Assembly (NCBI RefSeq): GCF_900100455.1
Contig: NZ_FNCV01000003.1
Location: 310,001-374,000, forward strand
Source of the DNA: Roseospirillum parvum
GTDB taxonomy: Bacteria; Pseudomonadota; Alphaproteobacteria; Rhodospirillales; Rhodospirillaceae
Direction of reading: 5' to 3'
Length of the DNA stretch: 64,000 nucleotides
Shown: positions 36,706 through 46,009 of the stretch, piece after piece
How positions within the stretch are numbered: the first letter of the stretch is position 1
Layout: the number at the start of each line of letters is the position of its first letter
The notes under the pieces: generated by a model
Told to the model about the DNA's origin: nothing
Databases searched by the model: none
What the model saw: only the letters and a program-made list of their open reading frames with translations
Program-made: the position numbers and the translations under genes

Positions 36706-37398
36706 TCAGGCTTCGGGATCGTCCTCGGGATCGTCCTCTTCCTCCAGCGGCAGCTCGTCGGCCCGGGCGCCGTAGGCGGCGATGGCCGGGCGGCTGTCGA
36801 GCAGGCCGGCGGCGCGCAGATCCTCGATGCCCGGCAACTCGTCCAGCCCGCCCAGACCGAAGTGGTCGAGAAAGGAGTCACTGGTCCCCCAGGTCAGTGG
36901 CCGCCCGGGGCTCTGGCGGCGCCCCCGGGGGCCGATCCAGCCCGCCTCCAGGAGCACGTCCAGCGTCCCGCGTGACAGCGCCACGCCGCGGATTTCCTCG
37001 ATCTCGGCCCGGGTCACCGGCTGGTGGTAGGCGATGATGGCCAGCGTCTCGACGGCGGCCCGCGACAGCTTGCGGGTCTCGTTGCGGTGCTCGGTCAGGT
37101 AGGGCGCGAGATCGGGCGCGCTGCGGAAGGCATAGCCCTCGCCCAGCTTGACCAGGTGCACGCCGCGCCCCTGGTAGTCGGCGCGCAGGCTGTCCAGCAC
37201 CTGACCCACGTCGCAGCCCCGGGGCAGGCGCTCGGCCAGCTCGCGCGGCGTCAGGGGACGCGGGGCGGCGAACAGCAAGGCCTCGGCGATGCGGGCATGG
37301 GGCCTCAGGTCGGCCCCCTCGGGCAGCGGCAGCAGGGCCGCCGGATCGTCGATGCCCGGCGCCGACTCCGGGGTTGGGCGGGTCTCGTCGGCGGTCAT
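36706..37398 (-). CDS. scpB: Segregation and condensation protein ScpB
   Basis: Winged-helix kleisin-interacting subunit of the SMC-ScpAB condensin, needed for chromosome segregation. ATG at 37398 gives 230 residues with the family segments RIAEALLFAAPRPLTPRELA, SRAAVETLAIIAYHQPVTRAEIEEIRG and TLDVLLEAGWI. The C-terminus is strongly acidic (EEEDDPEDDPEA). It overlaps the end of scpA by 4 bp. Confidence 0.95.
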   Translation of the reverse strand: MTADETRPTPESAPGIDDPAALLPLPEGADLRPHARIAEALLFAAPRPLTPRELAERLPRGCDVGQVLDSLRADYQGRGVHLVKLGEGYAFRSAPDLAPYLTEHRNETRKLSRAAVETLAIIAYHQPVTRAEIEEIRGVALSRGTLDVLLEAGWIGPRGRRQSPGRPLTWGTSDSFLDHFGLGGLDELPGIEDLRAAGLLDSRPAIAAYGARADELPLEEEDDPEDDPEA

Positions 37399-38180
37399 TG
37401 GCGGGCCTCCTTCCTGCGGATCAGGATGGGGGCGAATCCCGGCCCCTCCTGATGCACCTCCAGCCGTCCGTCGCGGGCCAACTCCAGCACCGCCACGAAA
37501 TGGGCGCTGACCGCCGAGCGCCACAGCAACGGCGAGCCGACCTCGGCCGGCAGCAGGGTTTCCAGGCGGGTCCACTCGGGGCAGTCGCCGAGCATCTGGC
37601 GCAGGCGGCGAATCGCCTCCTCCACCGAGTACAGGTCGAAGGCCTGGACTTCCAGGGTCTGCGTCTCGCGGCGGGCCCGGATGTCGCCATAGGCCCGCAA
37701 CAGGTCGAACAGGCCGAGATCGTAGACCGGCGTGGCGATCAGCGCGATGCCTTCCGGCTGGCCGTTGGCGAACACCTCGCGGCCCAGGCGGGGCCGGGCC
37801 ATCAGGTCGCGGCCGGCGCGCTGCATGGCCTCCAGCCGCTGCAACTGGAAGGCCAGGGCGGCGGCCATCTCGGCGCCGCTGGGCTCGGCCTCGGTGGTCT
37901 GCTCGACCGGCAGCAGAAGGCGCGACTTGAGGTAGGCCAGCCACGAGGCCATGACCAGATACTCGGCCGCCAACTCCAGGGCCAGACTGCGCGCCTGCTG
38001 GACGAAGGCCACGTACTGCTCGGCCAACTGGAGGATGGAGATGCGAGCAAGGTCGACTTTCTGCTCGCGGGCCAGGGTCAGCAGCAGGTCGATGGGCCCC
38101 TCGAAACCGTCGATGTCGAGCACCAGATCGGTCAGCCGGGCGCTGTCCGGCGCCGCTCCCTCCTCGGCCCCCGTGACCAT
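37395..38180 (-). CDS. scpA: Segregation and condensation protein ScpA
   Basis: Kleisin subunit that bridges SMC heads in bacterial condensin. The 261-residue protein has the conserved N-terminal FEGPIDLLLTLAREQKVDL and EYLVMASWLAYLKSRLLLP segments and a C-terminal winged-helix region near VSAHFVAVLELARDG. It is translationally coupled to scpB by a 4-bp overlap and lies 10 bp after the M50 protease gene. No smc gene is in the window. Confidence 0.95.
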   Translation of the reverse strand: MVTGAEEGAAPDSARLTDLVLDIDGFEGPIDLLLTLAREQKVDLARISILQLAEQYVAFVQQARSLALELAAEYLVMASWLAYLKSRLLLPVEQTTEAEPSGAEMAAALAFQLQRLEAMQRAGRDLMARPRLGREVFANGQPEGIALIATPVYDLGLFDLLRAYGDIRARRETQTLEVQAFDLYSVEEAIRRLRQMLGDCPEWTRLETLLPAEVGSPLLWRSAVSAHFVAVLELARDGRLEVHQEGPGFAPILIRRKEARQ

Positions 38181-38190
38181 CGCGCCCCCC

Positions 38191-38880
38191 TTACCAGCCG
38201 TGCCCGGTCAGCAGCATCATCCCCTGCATCAGGGCGCGCACCACCGGCAGCACCACGGCCCCGACCGGGTTGATGTCCAGCCCCGCCGCCTCGCCGATCA
38301 TCGGCAGCAGCAGCAGCGCCCCGATCAGGATGAAGATGCCGTAGCGCTCCAGCCGGGCCAGCGGCCGGGCCAGCCCGAGCGGCAACAGGCCAACCGCCAC
38401 CCGGCCGCCATCCAGCGGCGGCAGCGGGATCATGTTGAACACCGCCAACACCAGATTGATGACCATGGCGTTGAACAGGTTGTCACCCAGCCATTTGGCG
38501 GCCTCCGGCGGAGCCAGGAACAGCAGGTGGGCGAGCAGACCGGCGATCAGGGCCATCAGCAGATTGCTCCCCGGCCCGGCGGCGGCGACCAGCACCATGT
38601 CGCGGCGCGGCTGGCGCAGGCGACGCGGGTCGATCGGCACCGGCTTGGCCCAGCCGAAGATGAACGGCGCCTTGGCCAGCACCAACAGGCCGGGCAGGAT
38701 CACCGTGCCCATGGGATCGACGTGGCGCAGCGGATTGGCCGAGATGCGGCCCAGCTTGTGGGCCGTGGGATCGCCCAGGCGCCAGGCCACGAAGCCGTGC
38801 GCCGCCTCGTGGAAGGTGATGGCCAGCAGCACCGGCAGCACCCAGGTGGAAACGACGTAAAGGTCGATCCCGTCGAACAT
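38191..38880 (-). CDS. Site-2-type M50 zinc metalloprotease
   Basis: Small intramembrane protease of the Rip/FtsH-independent site-2 family, probably cleaving membrane proteins. The 229-residue protein has HEAAH (H24, E25, H28) in its first membrane helix and the third zinc ligand D157 in FNMIPLPPLDGGR, both complete. About six hydrophobic segments are visible and there is no PDZ or CBS domain. It sits between nagZ and scpA, an insertion into a gene order that usually runs nagZ-scpA; its substrate is unknown. Confidence 0.93.
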   Translation of the reverse strand: MFDGIDLYVVSTWVLPVLLAITFHEAAHGFVAWRLGDPTAHKLGRISANPLRHVDPMGTVILPGLLVLAKAPFIFGWAKPVPIDPRRLRQPRRDMVLVAAAGPGSNLLMALIAGLLAHLLFLAPPEAAKWLGDNLFNAMVINLVLAVFNMIPLPPLDGGRVAVGLLPLGLARPLARLERYGIFILIGALLLLPMIGEAAGLDINPVGAVVLPVVRALMQGMMLLTGHGW

Positions 38881-38912
38881 GCGGGGAGAAATCCTTTTGC
38901 GACCCGGCTGGT

Positions 38913-39929
38913 TCAGCCCAGCAGGGCGGTGAGTTCGGCCAGCCCGGCGGCGGCCTCGAACGGTTGCGACGTCGGCGGGTCGCCAAGCCGCGCCAACCGG
39001 GCCCGGGTGGCCGTCGACAGCGGCCCCGCCCCGGCGACCACGGCGGCCATTTCCCCGGCTTCGCCATTGCAGTGAAGGGCCAGGTCGCAGCCGGCGGCCA
39101 GACAGTCGGCGGCGCGTCGATCCAGCGGCCCGGCCAACGCCTTCATGGACAGATCGTCGCTGACCAGCAGATTGTCAAAGCCGATGTCGCCCCGGATGAC
39201 CTGTTCGATGACCGTCGGCGAGACGGTGGCCGGCCGGGCCGGGTCCAGGTCCTCGTAAACCACATGGGCGGTCATCGCCAGCGGGCTGTCGGACAGGGCC
39301 CGGAAGGGCGCGAAGTCGTGCGCCGCGAGGTCGGCCAGCGGGGCCGCCACCCGGGGCAGGGCGAGATGGCTGTCGGCTTCGGCCCGGCCGTGCCCCGGCA
39401 GGTGCTTGATGACCGGCCACACGCCGCCGGCCAACATGCCGTCCATCACCGCCCGCCCCAGGGCGATGGCGGTGGCGGGGTCGGCGCCATGGGCCCGGTC
39501 GCCGATCACCTCGTGCGCCCCCGGGGCCGGCAGGTCGAGCACCGGGGTGCAGTCCACGTCGATGCCCAGGTCGGCCAACTCGGCGGCGATCAGCCGAGCA
39601 TTCAGGAAGGCGGCGCGGACCCCGGCCTCGGGATCGCGGGCGTACAGCTCGACCAGCCGGGCGGCGGCCGGCGCGGCCCGCCAGTGGGGCGGTTTCAGGC
39701 GCTGCACCCGGCCGCCTTCCTGGTCGATGAACACCGGCGCCCGGCGGCCGACGATCTGGCGCAACTCGGCGACCAGGGCACGGACCTGATCCGGCGCCGC
39801 CACGTTGCGGGCGAACAGGATGAAGCCGAAGGGATCGGCCTGGGCGAACAGGCGCCGCTCGTCGGCTGTCGGGGCAAGCCCCTTCAGCCCCAGAACGACC
39901 GCCCGGGGCGTTGGGGAGGTGTCGGGCAT
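38913..39929 (-). CDS. nagZ: Beta-N-acetylhexosaminidase NagZ
   Basis: Family 3 glycoside hydrolase that removes GlcNAc from anhydromuropeptides during cytoplasmic peptidoglycan recycling. The 338-residue protein shows FIDQEGGRVQRL, the diagnostic KHLPGHG (K175-G181) with DSH at 186-188, and the nucleophile region SDDLSMKAL (D258/D259). It lies 35 bp after the SPOR-domain gene. It may act with the lytic transglycosylase and M23 peptidase of this window in wall turnover. Confidence 0.95.
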   Translation of the reverse strand: MPDTSPTPRAVVLGLKGLAPTADERRLFAQADPFGFILFARNVAAPDQVRALVAELRQIVGRRAPVFIDQEGGRVQRLKPPHWRAAPAAARLVELYARDPEAGVRAAFLNARLIAAELADLGIDVDCTPVLDLPAPGAHEVIGDRAHGADPATAIALGRAVMDGMLAGGVWPVIKHLPGHGRAEADSHLALPRVAAPLADLAAHDFAPFRALSDSPLAMTAHVVYEDLDPARPATVSPTVIEQVIRGDIGFDNLLVSDDLSMKALAGPLDRRAADCLAAGCDLALHCNGEAGEMAAVVAGAGPLSTATRARLARLGDPPTSQPFEAAAGLAELTALLG

Positions 39930-39947
39930 GGCGGGATCCGGGTCGGC

Positions 39948-39981
39948 TCAGTTGTTGGCCACGATCAGTTGTTGGCCACCA
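39948..39981. repeat. 17-bp tandem duplication spanning the stop codon of the SPOR gene
   Basis: tcagttgttggccacga (39948-39964) is followed directly by tcagttgttggccacca (39965-39981), one mismatch. The second copy contains the last codons (Val-Ala-Asn-Asn) and stop of the SPOR-domain protein; the first is a non-coding echo. Confidence 0.85.
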
Positions 39982-40933
39982 CCAGACAGTCGACCTTGCG
40001 GCTCTTCAACTCGTCGCAGAGGGCGCTCGCCGCCGCCCGGGTGCTGAAGTGGCCCATGCGCAGACGGTACCAGACGCCCTTGTCCCCCAGATCGGCCCGC
40101 TCGACCACCGGGGTGAACGGGGTCAAGAGGTCGGCGTGGGCCTTCTTCAGGCGGGCCCATTCGGTTTCCGTGCGCACTTCCTCGCGCACCGAGGCCAACT
40201 GGACCAGGAAGCCCCCCTCGGCCGGCGGGGTCGCCGCCACCTGCGAGGCCGCCTGGGGGGGGGCCGCCGGCGCCGGCTCGGGCTGGCTGGCGGGTTCGGG
40301 CTGGGCCGGCGCCTCGGCCGCCGGGGCGGGCTGGGCGACGCCGCTTGCCACCGCCTCCGAGGCCGGAGCCCCGGCCGCCTGGGCCGCCTCGGTGGTCGCG
40401 GGCACGGCCACGCTGACCTCGGGATCGGCCTCTGGCGCGGCGCTTTCCGCCTCTTCCGCCACCTCCGGAGCGGGCGGCGGGCGCGGCGTTTCGGGTGGTG
40501 GCAGAAGCTGCTCGGCCGCCCCCTCGCCCTCGGCCCCGCCCTCGACCCGCTCGTAGACCAGCTTGTCCTGGTTGGGCACCTCCATGCCACCGGGATCGGC
40601 CGGACGGGCCTTGTAGGGCACGTCCTCGGCCTGGATCAGGGGCACCGTGTCGGTGGGCGGCGGGGCGGTCATCTGGGTGTAGAGGTACCAGCCCCCGGCG
40701 GCGATCAGCACCAGGCCGATCAACGCCCCCAGCAGCAGGCCGCGCCGGGCGCCGCCGTCCCCCTCGTCGTCCAGGTCGTCGAGCAGCGGATCATCGTCGC
40801 CATCCAGATCGGCGGTCGCGCCGCGTGGCCGCCGCTCGGGCACGATGTCGAGGATTTCCCGTTCGATTTCCTCGAAGCTCAACGACTCATCGCCACCCCG
40901 CCCGGTGCCACGGGTCCGCTTGTCCTCGGCCAT
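39965..40933 (-). CDS. SPOR-domain peptidoglycan-binding membrane protein
   Basis: Bitopic protein expected at division sites, where SPOR domains bind denuded glycan strands. ATG at 40933 shares bases with the argS stop (TGATG) and follows GAGGAG by 8 nt, giving 322 residues. Order: acidic cytoplasmic region (1-64), membrane helix (about 66-86, RRGLLLGALIGLVLIAAGG), long Pro/Ala/Glu-rich periplasmic linker (about 100-240), and a C-terminal SPOR domain (about 243-320, FLVQLASVREEV and WYRLRMGHFST). It has the usual place between argS and nagZ. Confidence 0.92.
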   Translation of the reverse strand: MAEDKRTRGTGRGGDESLSFEEIEREILDIVPERRPRGATADLDGDDDPLLDDLDDEGDGGARRGLLLGALIGLVLIAAGGWYLYTQMTAPPPTDTVPLIQAEDVPYKARPADPGGMEVPNQDKLVYERVEGGAEGEGAAEQLLPPPETPRPPPAPEVAEEAESAAPEADPEVSVAVPATTEAAQAAGAPASEAVASGVAQPAPAAEAPAQPEPASQPEPAPAAPPQAASQVAATPPAEGGFLVQLASVREEVRTETEWARLKKAHADLLTPFTPVVERADLGDKGVWYRLRMGHFSTRAAASALCDELKSRKVDCLVVANN

Positions 40934-42699
40934 CAACGCATCTCCTCGGCGGGGGTGACGTCAAACACCTGAAGCCCCGACGCTATCACCACCTGAACAC
41001 CCTTCACAAGGGCGAGTCGGGCCAGCGACACGGGGCGGTCCTCGGCGATCAGGAAGCGCAGTTCGGTTTCATCGCGCCCCTTGTTCCACAACTGATGGAA
41101 GGCCGCGGCCAGATCATAGAGGTAGAATGCCACCCGGTGCGGCTCGTGGGCCTCGGCGGCGGAGTCGATCAGGCGCGGCCAGCCGGCCAAAAGGCGGATC
41201 AGGGCCAATTCCTCGTCGGCCACCAGACGGTCCACATGGGCCATCAGTTCCTGGTCATCCGGGGCGCCGAACATCTCGGCCCCGTGGCGCAGCACCGAAC
41301 AGGCCCGGGCGTGGGCGTACTGGACGTAGAATACCGGGTTGTCCTTCGACTGCTCGGTGACCCGGGCGTAGTCGAAGTCGAGCGTGGCGTCGTTCTTGCG
41401 GGTCAGCATGATGAAGCGGACCACGTCCTTGCCGACCCGGTCGACCACCTCGCGCAGGGTGACGAAGGTGCCGGCCCGCTTGGACATCTTCACCGGCTGG
41501 CCGTCCTCGAGCAGCTTGACCAACTGGCACAGCTTGACGTCGAGTTGCCCCGCGCCGCCGGTCACCGCCTCGACCGCCGCCGCGACCCGCTTCACGTAGC
41601 CGCCATGGTCGGCCCCCCAGACGTCGATCATGGTGGCGAAGCCACGGGCGAACTTGTCGGCGTGGTAGGCGATGTCGGAGGCGAAGTAGGTGTAGCTGCC
41701 ATCCGACTTGAGGATCGGCCGGTCGACCTCGTCGCCGAAGGCGGTGGCCCGGAACAGGGTCTGTTCGCGCGGCTCCCAGTCGTCCGGGCGCTTGCCCTTG
41801 GGCGGCTCCAGAATGCCGCGATAGATCAGATCGCGGCTCTTCAGGTCCTCGATGAAGGCCCCCACCCGACCGCTGTCGACCAGCCCGCGCTCCGAGGTGA
41901 AGACATCGTGGCGCACCCCGAGCACCGCCAGATCGTCGCGGATCATCGCCATCATGGCCTCGATGGCGTAGGTGCGGATGGGGCCCAGCCACTCGGCCTC
42001 GGGCAGGTCGGCGTAGCGCTCGCCCGCCTCGGCGGCCAGGGCGCGGGCCGGAGCAACCAGATAGTCGCCGCCGTACTCGATCTCCCCGTCGGCCAGGGCC
42101 TGCGCCACCTGATCCGCCGAGACCTTGCCCAGGGCCTCGCGGTAGCGCCAGTGGAAGGCGCGGGCCAGGCTGTCCACCTGGGCTCCGGCGTCGTTGATGT
42201 AGTACTCCCGGGTCACCTTGTAGCCGGCCTTGGCGAGCAGCCCGGCCAGCGCATCGCCGAACACCGCGCCCCGGGCGTGGCCCACATGCATCGGCCCGGT
42301 GGGATTGGCCGAGACATACTCCACGTTGACCGGCGCCCCGCCGCCCAGGTCGCTGTCGCCGTAGGCCGGGCCGACCGCCACCATGTGGGCCAACGCGCGC
42401 TGCCAGACCTCGGGCTTCAGACGCAGGTTGAGGAAGCCCGGCCCGGCCACCTCGACCGCCACCACCGACTCCCGGGCCCGCAGGCCCTCGGCCAGCGCCT
42501 CGGCGATGTCGCGCGGCTTCATCTTGGCCGGCTTGGCCAGCACCAGGGCGGCATTGGTGGCCACGTCGCCATGCGCCGGGTCGCGCGGCGGCTCGGCCGT
42601 GATCGGCTTGAGGTCGAGCCCCTCGGGCAGCACGCCGCGCCCCACCAGGGCCTCGACCTCTGCATGAATGATGGATTGAAAGTCTTTGAAGATGTTCAT
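40933..42699 (-). CDS. argS: Arginyl-tRNA synthetase
   Basis: Class I aminoacyl-tRNA synthetase charging tRNA-Arg. The 588-residue protein has the Arg-specific N-terminal domain (about 1-110), the HIGH-type motif HVGHARGAV in [10 protein letters not shown], and the KMSKRAG loop near residue 400, then the DALR anticodon-binding domain at the C-terminus. It overlaps dgt by 4 bp upstream and touches the SPOR gene by 1 bp downstream. Confidence 0.97.
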   Translation of the reverse strand: MNIFKDFQSIIHAEVEALVGRGVLPEGLDLKPITAEPPRDPAHGDVATNAALVLAKPAKMKPRDIAEALAEGLRARESVVAVEVAGPGFLNLRLKPEVWQRALAHMVAVGPAYGDSDLGGGAPVNVEYVSANPTGPMHVGHARGAVFGDALAGLLAKAGYKVTREYYINDAGAQVDSLARAFHWRYREALGKVSADQVAQALADGEIEYGGDYLVAPARALAAEAGERYADLPEAEWLGPIRTYAIEAMMAMIRDDLAVLGVRHDVFTSERGLVDSGRVGAFIEDLKSRDLIYRGILEPPKGKRPDDWEPREQTLFRATAFGDEVDRPILKSDGSYTYFASDIAYHADKFARGFATMIDVWGADHGGYVKRVAAAVEAVTGGAGQLDVKLCQLVKLLEDGQPVKMSKRAGTFVTLREVVDRVGKDVVRFIMLTRKNDATLDFDYARVTEQSKDNPVFYVQYAHARACSVLRHGAEMFGAPDDQELMAHVDRLVADEELALIRLLAGWPRLIDSAAEAHEPHRVAFYLYDLAAAFHQLWNKGRDETELRFLIAEDRPVSLARLALVKGVQVVIASGLQVFDVTPAEEMR

Positions 42700-43865
42700 G
42701 GTTTTACCGTGATGTCAAAAAGGCGGCGATGTTCGTCCATGGCGAAGCGGTCGGTCATGCCGGCGATGTAGTCGCAGACCACGCGGGCCGTCTCGGGGGC
42801 CTCCGGGGCCAGCCGGTCGCCCTGCCACGGACTGGGCAGCAGGCGCGGCTCGGCCAGGAACTGGTCGAACAGTTCATACACCACCCGGCGGGCCTTGCTG
42901 GTCATCCGGTTGACCCGGTGGTGGCGGTACATGTTGGGGAACAGGAACGCCTTGAAGGCCCGGTCGTTGGCCGCCATTTCCTCGGAAAAGGCGACCATCG
43001 GATGGCCGGCGGCGCGCACCTCGGCCGCCGAGGTGGGTTTGTCCCGCTCCAGCCGGCGGGTGGTTTCGGCGCACAGGTCACCGACCATGGCGCTGATCAG
43101 GCGGCGCACCGTCTCGTGGATCAGGCGCGAGCTTTCCAGCCCCGGATAGCGGCCCCGGACCTCGGCCAGGATGGGCGCCACCAGCGGCACCTCGGCCGCC
43201 GCCTCGATGTCGAACAGGCCGGCCCGCAGGCCGTCGTCGATGTCGTGGGCGTTGTAGGCGATGTCGTCGGCCAGCGCCGCCACCTGGGCCTCCGGCCCGG
43301 CGAACGAGGCCAGTTCCAGCGGGTGCTCGCGATCATAGGCGACGATTTCCGGCGGCACCTCGACCCCGGGCTCGGCCAGCGGTCCGGTCAGCGGCCCGTT
43401 GTGCTTGACCAGCCCCTCCAGGGTTTCCCAGGTCAGGTTGAGGCCGTCGAACTCGGCGTAGCGGCGCTCCAGGGCGGTGACCAGGCGCAGCGACTGGCCG
43501 TTGTGGGAAAAGCCCCCGAAGGGCGCCATGCGCGCCTTCAGGGCGTCCTCGCCGGCGTGGCCGAAAGGGGCGTGCCCCAGGTCGTGGGCCAGGGCCAGGG
43601 CCTCGGCCAGATCCTCGTCGAGCCCCAGCACCCGGGCCACCGAGCGGGCGATCTGCGCCACCTCCAGGCTGTGGGTCAGCCGGGTGCGGTAGTTCTCGCC
43701 CTCGTGATAGACGAACACCTGGGTCTTGTATTTCAGGCGGCGAAAGGCGGCGGCATGAATGATGCGGTCCCGGTCGCGCTGGAAGGGCGACCGGGGCGGG
43801 GCCTCGGGCTCGGCATGGCGGCGGCCACGGGTGGCCGCGGGATCACTGGCGTAGGGGGCTCTCAT
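42696..43865 (-). CDS. dgt: dGTP triphosphohydrolase-like HD-domain protein
   Basis: HD phosphohydrolase expected to cleave deoxynucleoside triphosphates to nucleoside and triphosphate. The 389-residue protein has the family start [24 protein letters not shown] in [16 protein letters not shown], the HD pair in [16 protein letters not shown], and later [14 protein letters not shown]. It is the first gene of the 13-gene minus-strand cluster and is divergent from erpA, with 142 bp between the starts. Confidence 0.94.
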   Translation of the reverse strand: MRAPYASDPAATRGRRHAEPEAPPRSPFQRDRDRIIHAAAFRRLKYKTQVFVYHEGENYRTRLTHSLEVAQIARSVARVLGLDEDLAEALALAHDLGHAPFGHAGEDALKARMAPFGGFSHNGQSLRLVTALERRYAEFDGLNLTWETLEGLVKHNGPLTGPLAEPGVEVPPEIVAYDREHPLELASFAGPEAQVAALADDIAYNAHDIDDGLRAGLFDIEAAAEVPLVAPILAEVRGRYPGLESSRLIHETVRRLISAMVGDLCAETTRRLERDKPTSAAEVRAAGHPMVAFSEEMAANDRAFKAFLFPNMYRHHRVNRMTSKARRVVYELFDQFLAEPRLLPSPWQGDRLAPEAPETARVVCDYIAGMTDRFAMDEHRRLFDITVKP

Positions 43866-44007
43866 GGCCGGCCGAAACTAGACCGCCGGCCTCGGCTTGG
43901 CAACGCCCGCCCTCTTGCCGGACCCGCGCCGGGGGCCCAGATCATGCCAAGTCGCCAACCGGCCCAGTTGCCAGCCGACCAGACCGCCAACCCCGGAGTC
44001 CGCCCCG

Positions 44008-44367
44008 ATGAGCCAGACCGCCCCCCCCAACACCGCCACCCCGAACCTGGGCCTGAGCCAGGCCGCCGCCCGACGGCTGACCGAAATCCTCGCCGCCGAG
44101 GGCAACCCCGGGCAGATGCTGCGCATCACCGTGTCCGGCGGCGGCTGTTCGGGCTTCAAGTACGCCTTCGAGCTGTCGGCCGAGGTCGGGCCCGACGACA
44201 AGGTGTTCGAGCACCACGGCGTGAAGGTGGTGACCGACAGCGCCTCGCTGGACATCCTCGACGGCTCGGAAATCGACTACAGCAACGACCTGATGGCCGC
44301 CGCCTTCACGGTCAGGAACCCCAACGCCACCGCCACCTGCGGCTGCGGCACCTCGTTCGCGGTCTGA
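44008..44367 (+). CDS. erpA: A-type iron-sulfur cluster carrier (ErpA/HesB family)
   Basis: Accepts and delivers iron-sulfur clusters to apo-enzymes (here potential clients include LipA and IlvD). ATG at 44008 after GGAG gives 119 residues. The three cluster-binding cysteines are C47 in SGGGCSGFKY and C111/C113 in CGCGTSFAV. The flexible N-terminus (about 16 residues) is Pro/Thr-rich. ErpA and IscA are hard to separate by eye; the stand-alone location, apart from isc or suf genes, favours ErpA. Confidence 0.9.
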   Translation: MSQTAPPNTATPNLGLSQAAARRLTEILAAEGNPGQMLRITVSGGGCSGFKYAFELSAEVGPDDKVFEHHGVKVVTDSASLDILDGSEIDYSNDLMAAAFTVRNPNATATCGCGTSFAV

Positions 44368-44383
44368 GTGCCACCAGGCTGCC

Positions 44384-45067
44384 TCACCAGTCGCTGCACA
44401 GGGCGCTGGTGGTGCGATAGTTCTCCGGGGTGTCGATGGTGGCGTTGCTGGCGTCTCGGTCGTTCTCGAAGGCCGCGAGGTAGGGCGCCATGCCGGTCTT
44501 CAGGCGCCCGACGATGACATCGCCGGCCCGCGCCGGGTCGGCCACGATCACCGGGTTGAACCGCTTGAGTTGGCCGACCAGGGCGTTCCTGATGCGCCCA
44601 CGGTGGCGGCTCAGCACGGCCCGGTTGATCCGCACATGCTGGTTCTCGTGCTGAAGGGTGACGCTGTAGGCGCAACTGCCCTCGGCGTACTCGCGGGCCA
44701 CGTAGATATCCATGGCGGTGTAGCCGAAGGTCGCCTCAAGCCGGGTCAGATAGACACAGGCCCCGCCGGCCGGGCGGTCGTACACCGAATACTGGACCTG
44801 ATAGTCCATGCGGTGTTGGGCATGGGTCAGGCCGACCGTCCCGGCATGCTGGCGATAGTGGCCATGCAGCAGGCTGTCGATCTGGCGCCGGCTGTGGCTG
44901 CGCAGGTAGCGCGGCGCGGCCGAGACGATGTCGAAATCGAGCCGCACCGGCTCGGCCATCAAACGACAGCCTTTCCAGGTTTCCTCGGACAGCTCAAGGG
45001 CCTGCCCGGCCGTGGGGAGCAGGCCCAAGGCCAGGACCAGCAAGGCCGCGCCGATGCGCGCCGTCAT
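44384..45067 (-). CDS. Exported protein with HExxH motif, putative zinc protease
   Basis: A 227-residue protein of uncertain function. The first 23 residues form a signal peptide (MTARIGAALLVLALGLLPTA then Gly-Gln-Ala). The mature part contains HENQH (H140, E141, H144), which fits the HExxH zincin motif and resembles the DUF922 family of predicted secreted zinc proteases; the third ligand is not obvious. Four cysteines (residues 34, 104, 132 and near the C-terminus) may form disulfides. It is divergent from xthA and convergent with erpA. Confidence 0.75.
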   Translation of the reverse strand: MTARIGAALLVLALGLLPTAGQALELSEETWKGCRLMAEPVRLDFDIVSAAPRYLRSHSRRQIDSLLHGHYRQHAGTVGLTHAQHRMDYQVQYSVYDRPAGGACVYLTRLEATFGYTAMDIYVAREYAEGSCAYSVTLQHENQHVRINRAVLSRHRGRIRNALVGQLKRFNPVIVADPARAGDVIVGRLKTGMAPYLAAFENDRDASNATIDTPENYRTTSALCSDW

Positions 45068-45164
45068 CGCCGTCTCCCGTCCAGGAGTTGCCCCCCTCGC
45101 CCAAACGGTACTGTGCCGCGCCGCCCGCCGGGTGGCAAGACCGCGCACCGACAGCGGCGGAGGC

Positions 45165-45194
45165 TTGCCGCCCGGGCCGCCGACGCCCTACCCT
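45165..45194 (+). promoter_or_regulatory. Candidate promoter for xthA
   Basis: -35 TTGCCG (45165-45170), 18-bp spacer, -10 TACCCT (45189-45194); leader of about 30 nt to the GTG start. Matches are partial. Confidence 0.35.
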
Positions 45195-45229
45195 GCCAAC
45201 TCCACGTCACCTGAACAGGGCCCCGCCTC

Positions 45230-45997
45230 GTGCTGACCGTCGCCAGTTTCAACGTCAATTCCATCAAGGCCCGCCTGCCCCGCCTGCTCGACTGGTTGGA
45301 GCGCCGCGCCCCCGACGTGGCGGTGCTGCAGGAAACCAAGTGCACCGCCGACAGCTTCCCCCACCTCGAGATCGAGGCCGCCGGCTACCGGGCGGCGGTG
45401 GTCGGGCAGAAGACCTACAACGGCGTGGCCCTGCTGTCCCGCCTGCCTTTCGAGGTGAGTACCGAGGCCCTGCCCGGCGACGCGGCCGACACCCAGGCCC
45501 GCTACGTGGAAGCGGTGATCGACGGGCGGCTGCGGGTCGGCGGCCTGTACCTGCCCAACGGCAACCCCCTGGACAGCGACAAGTACACCTACAAGCTGGC
45601 CTGGATGGCGCGGCTGACGGCCCATGCCCAGGGGCTGGTGGGCGATCCCCTGCCGACCCTGCTGGGCGGCGACTACAACGTCATCCCGGGGCCGGAGGAC
45701 GTGCACGACCCCGCCGCCTGGCGCGACGACGCGCTGTTCACCCTGCCCACCCGCAAGGCCTTCCGGGGGCTGCTGTTCCAGGGCTGGACCGACACCCTGG
45801 GCGGGGTCGGCCACCGCTATACCTTCTGGGACTACCAGCGCGGCGCCTGGTCGCGCGACCAGGGCATCCGCATCGATCACCTGTTGCTCAACCCGGCCGC
45901 CGCCGACCGCCTGGAAGAGGCCGGCATCGACCGCGACGAGCGCGGCCGCGACAAGGCCAGCGACCACGTTCCGGTGTGGTGCCGGCTGGCGCTGTGA
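45230..45997 (+). CDS. xthA: Exodeoxyribonuclease III
   Basis: AP endonuclease and 3'-5' exonuclease for base excision repair. GTG at 45230 gives 255 residues. Catalytic and metal residues are in the family blocks SFNVNSIKARL, AVLQETKCTADSFP (E35), LLGGDYNVIPGPEDVHDP, and the C-terminal IRIDHLLLNPAA and KASDHVPVWCRL (catalytic Asp-His). Three classes of XthA exist; the QETK and DYQRGAW segments fit the E. coli type. It is convergent with the hemerythrin-receiver gene. Confidence 0.95.
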   Translation: MLTVASFNVNSIKARLPRLLDWLERRAPDVAVLQETKCTADSFPHLEIEAAGYRAAVVGQKTYNGVALLSRLPFEVSTEALPGDAADTQARYVEAVIDGRLRVGGLYLPNGNPLDSDKYTYKLAWMARLTAHAQGLVGDPLPTLLGGDYNVIPGPEDVHDPAAWRDDALFTLPTRKAFRGLLFQGWTDTLGGVGHRYTFWDYQRGAWSRDQGIRIDHLLLNPAAADRLEEAGIDRDERGRDKASDHVPVWCRLAL

Positions 45998-46009
45998 TCG
46001 CGCCCCGCC

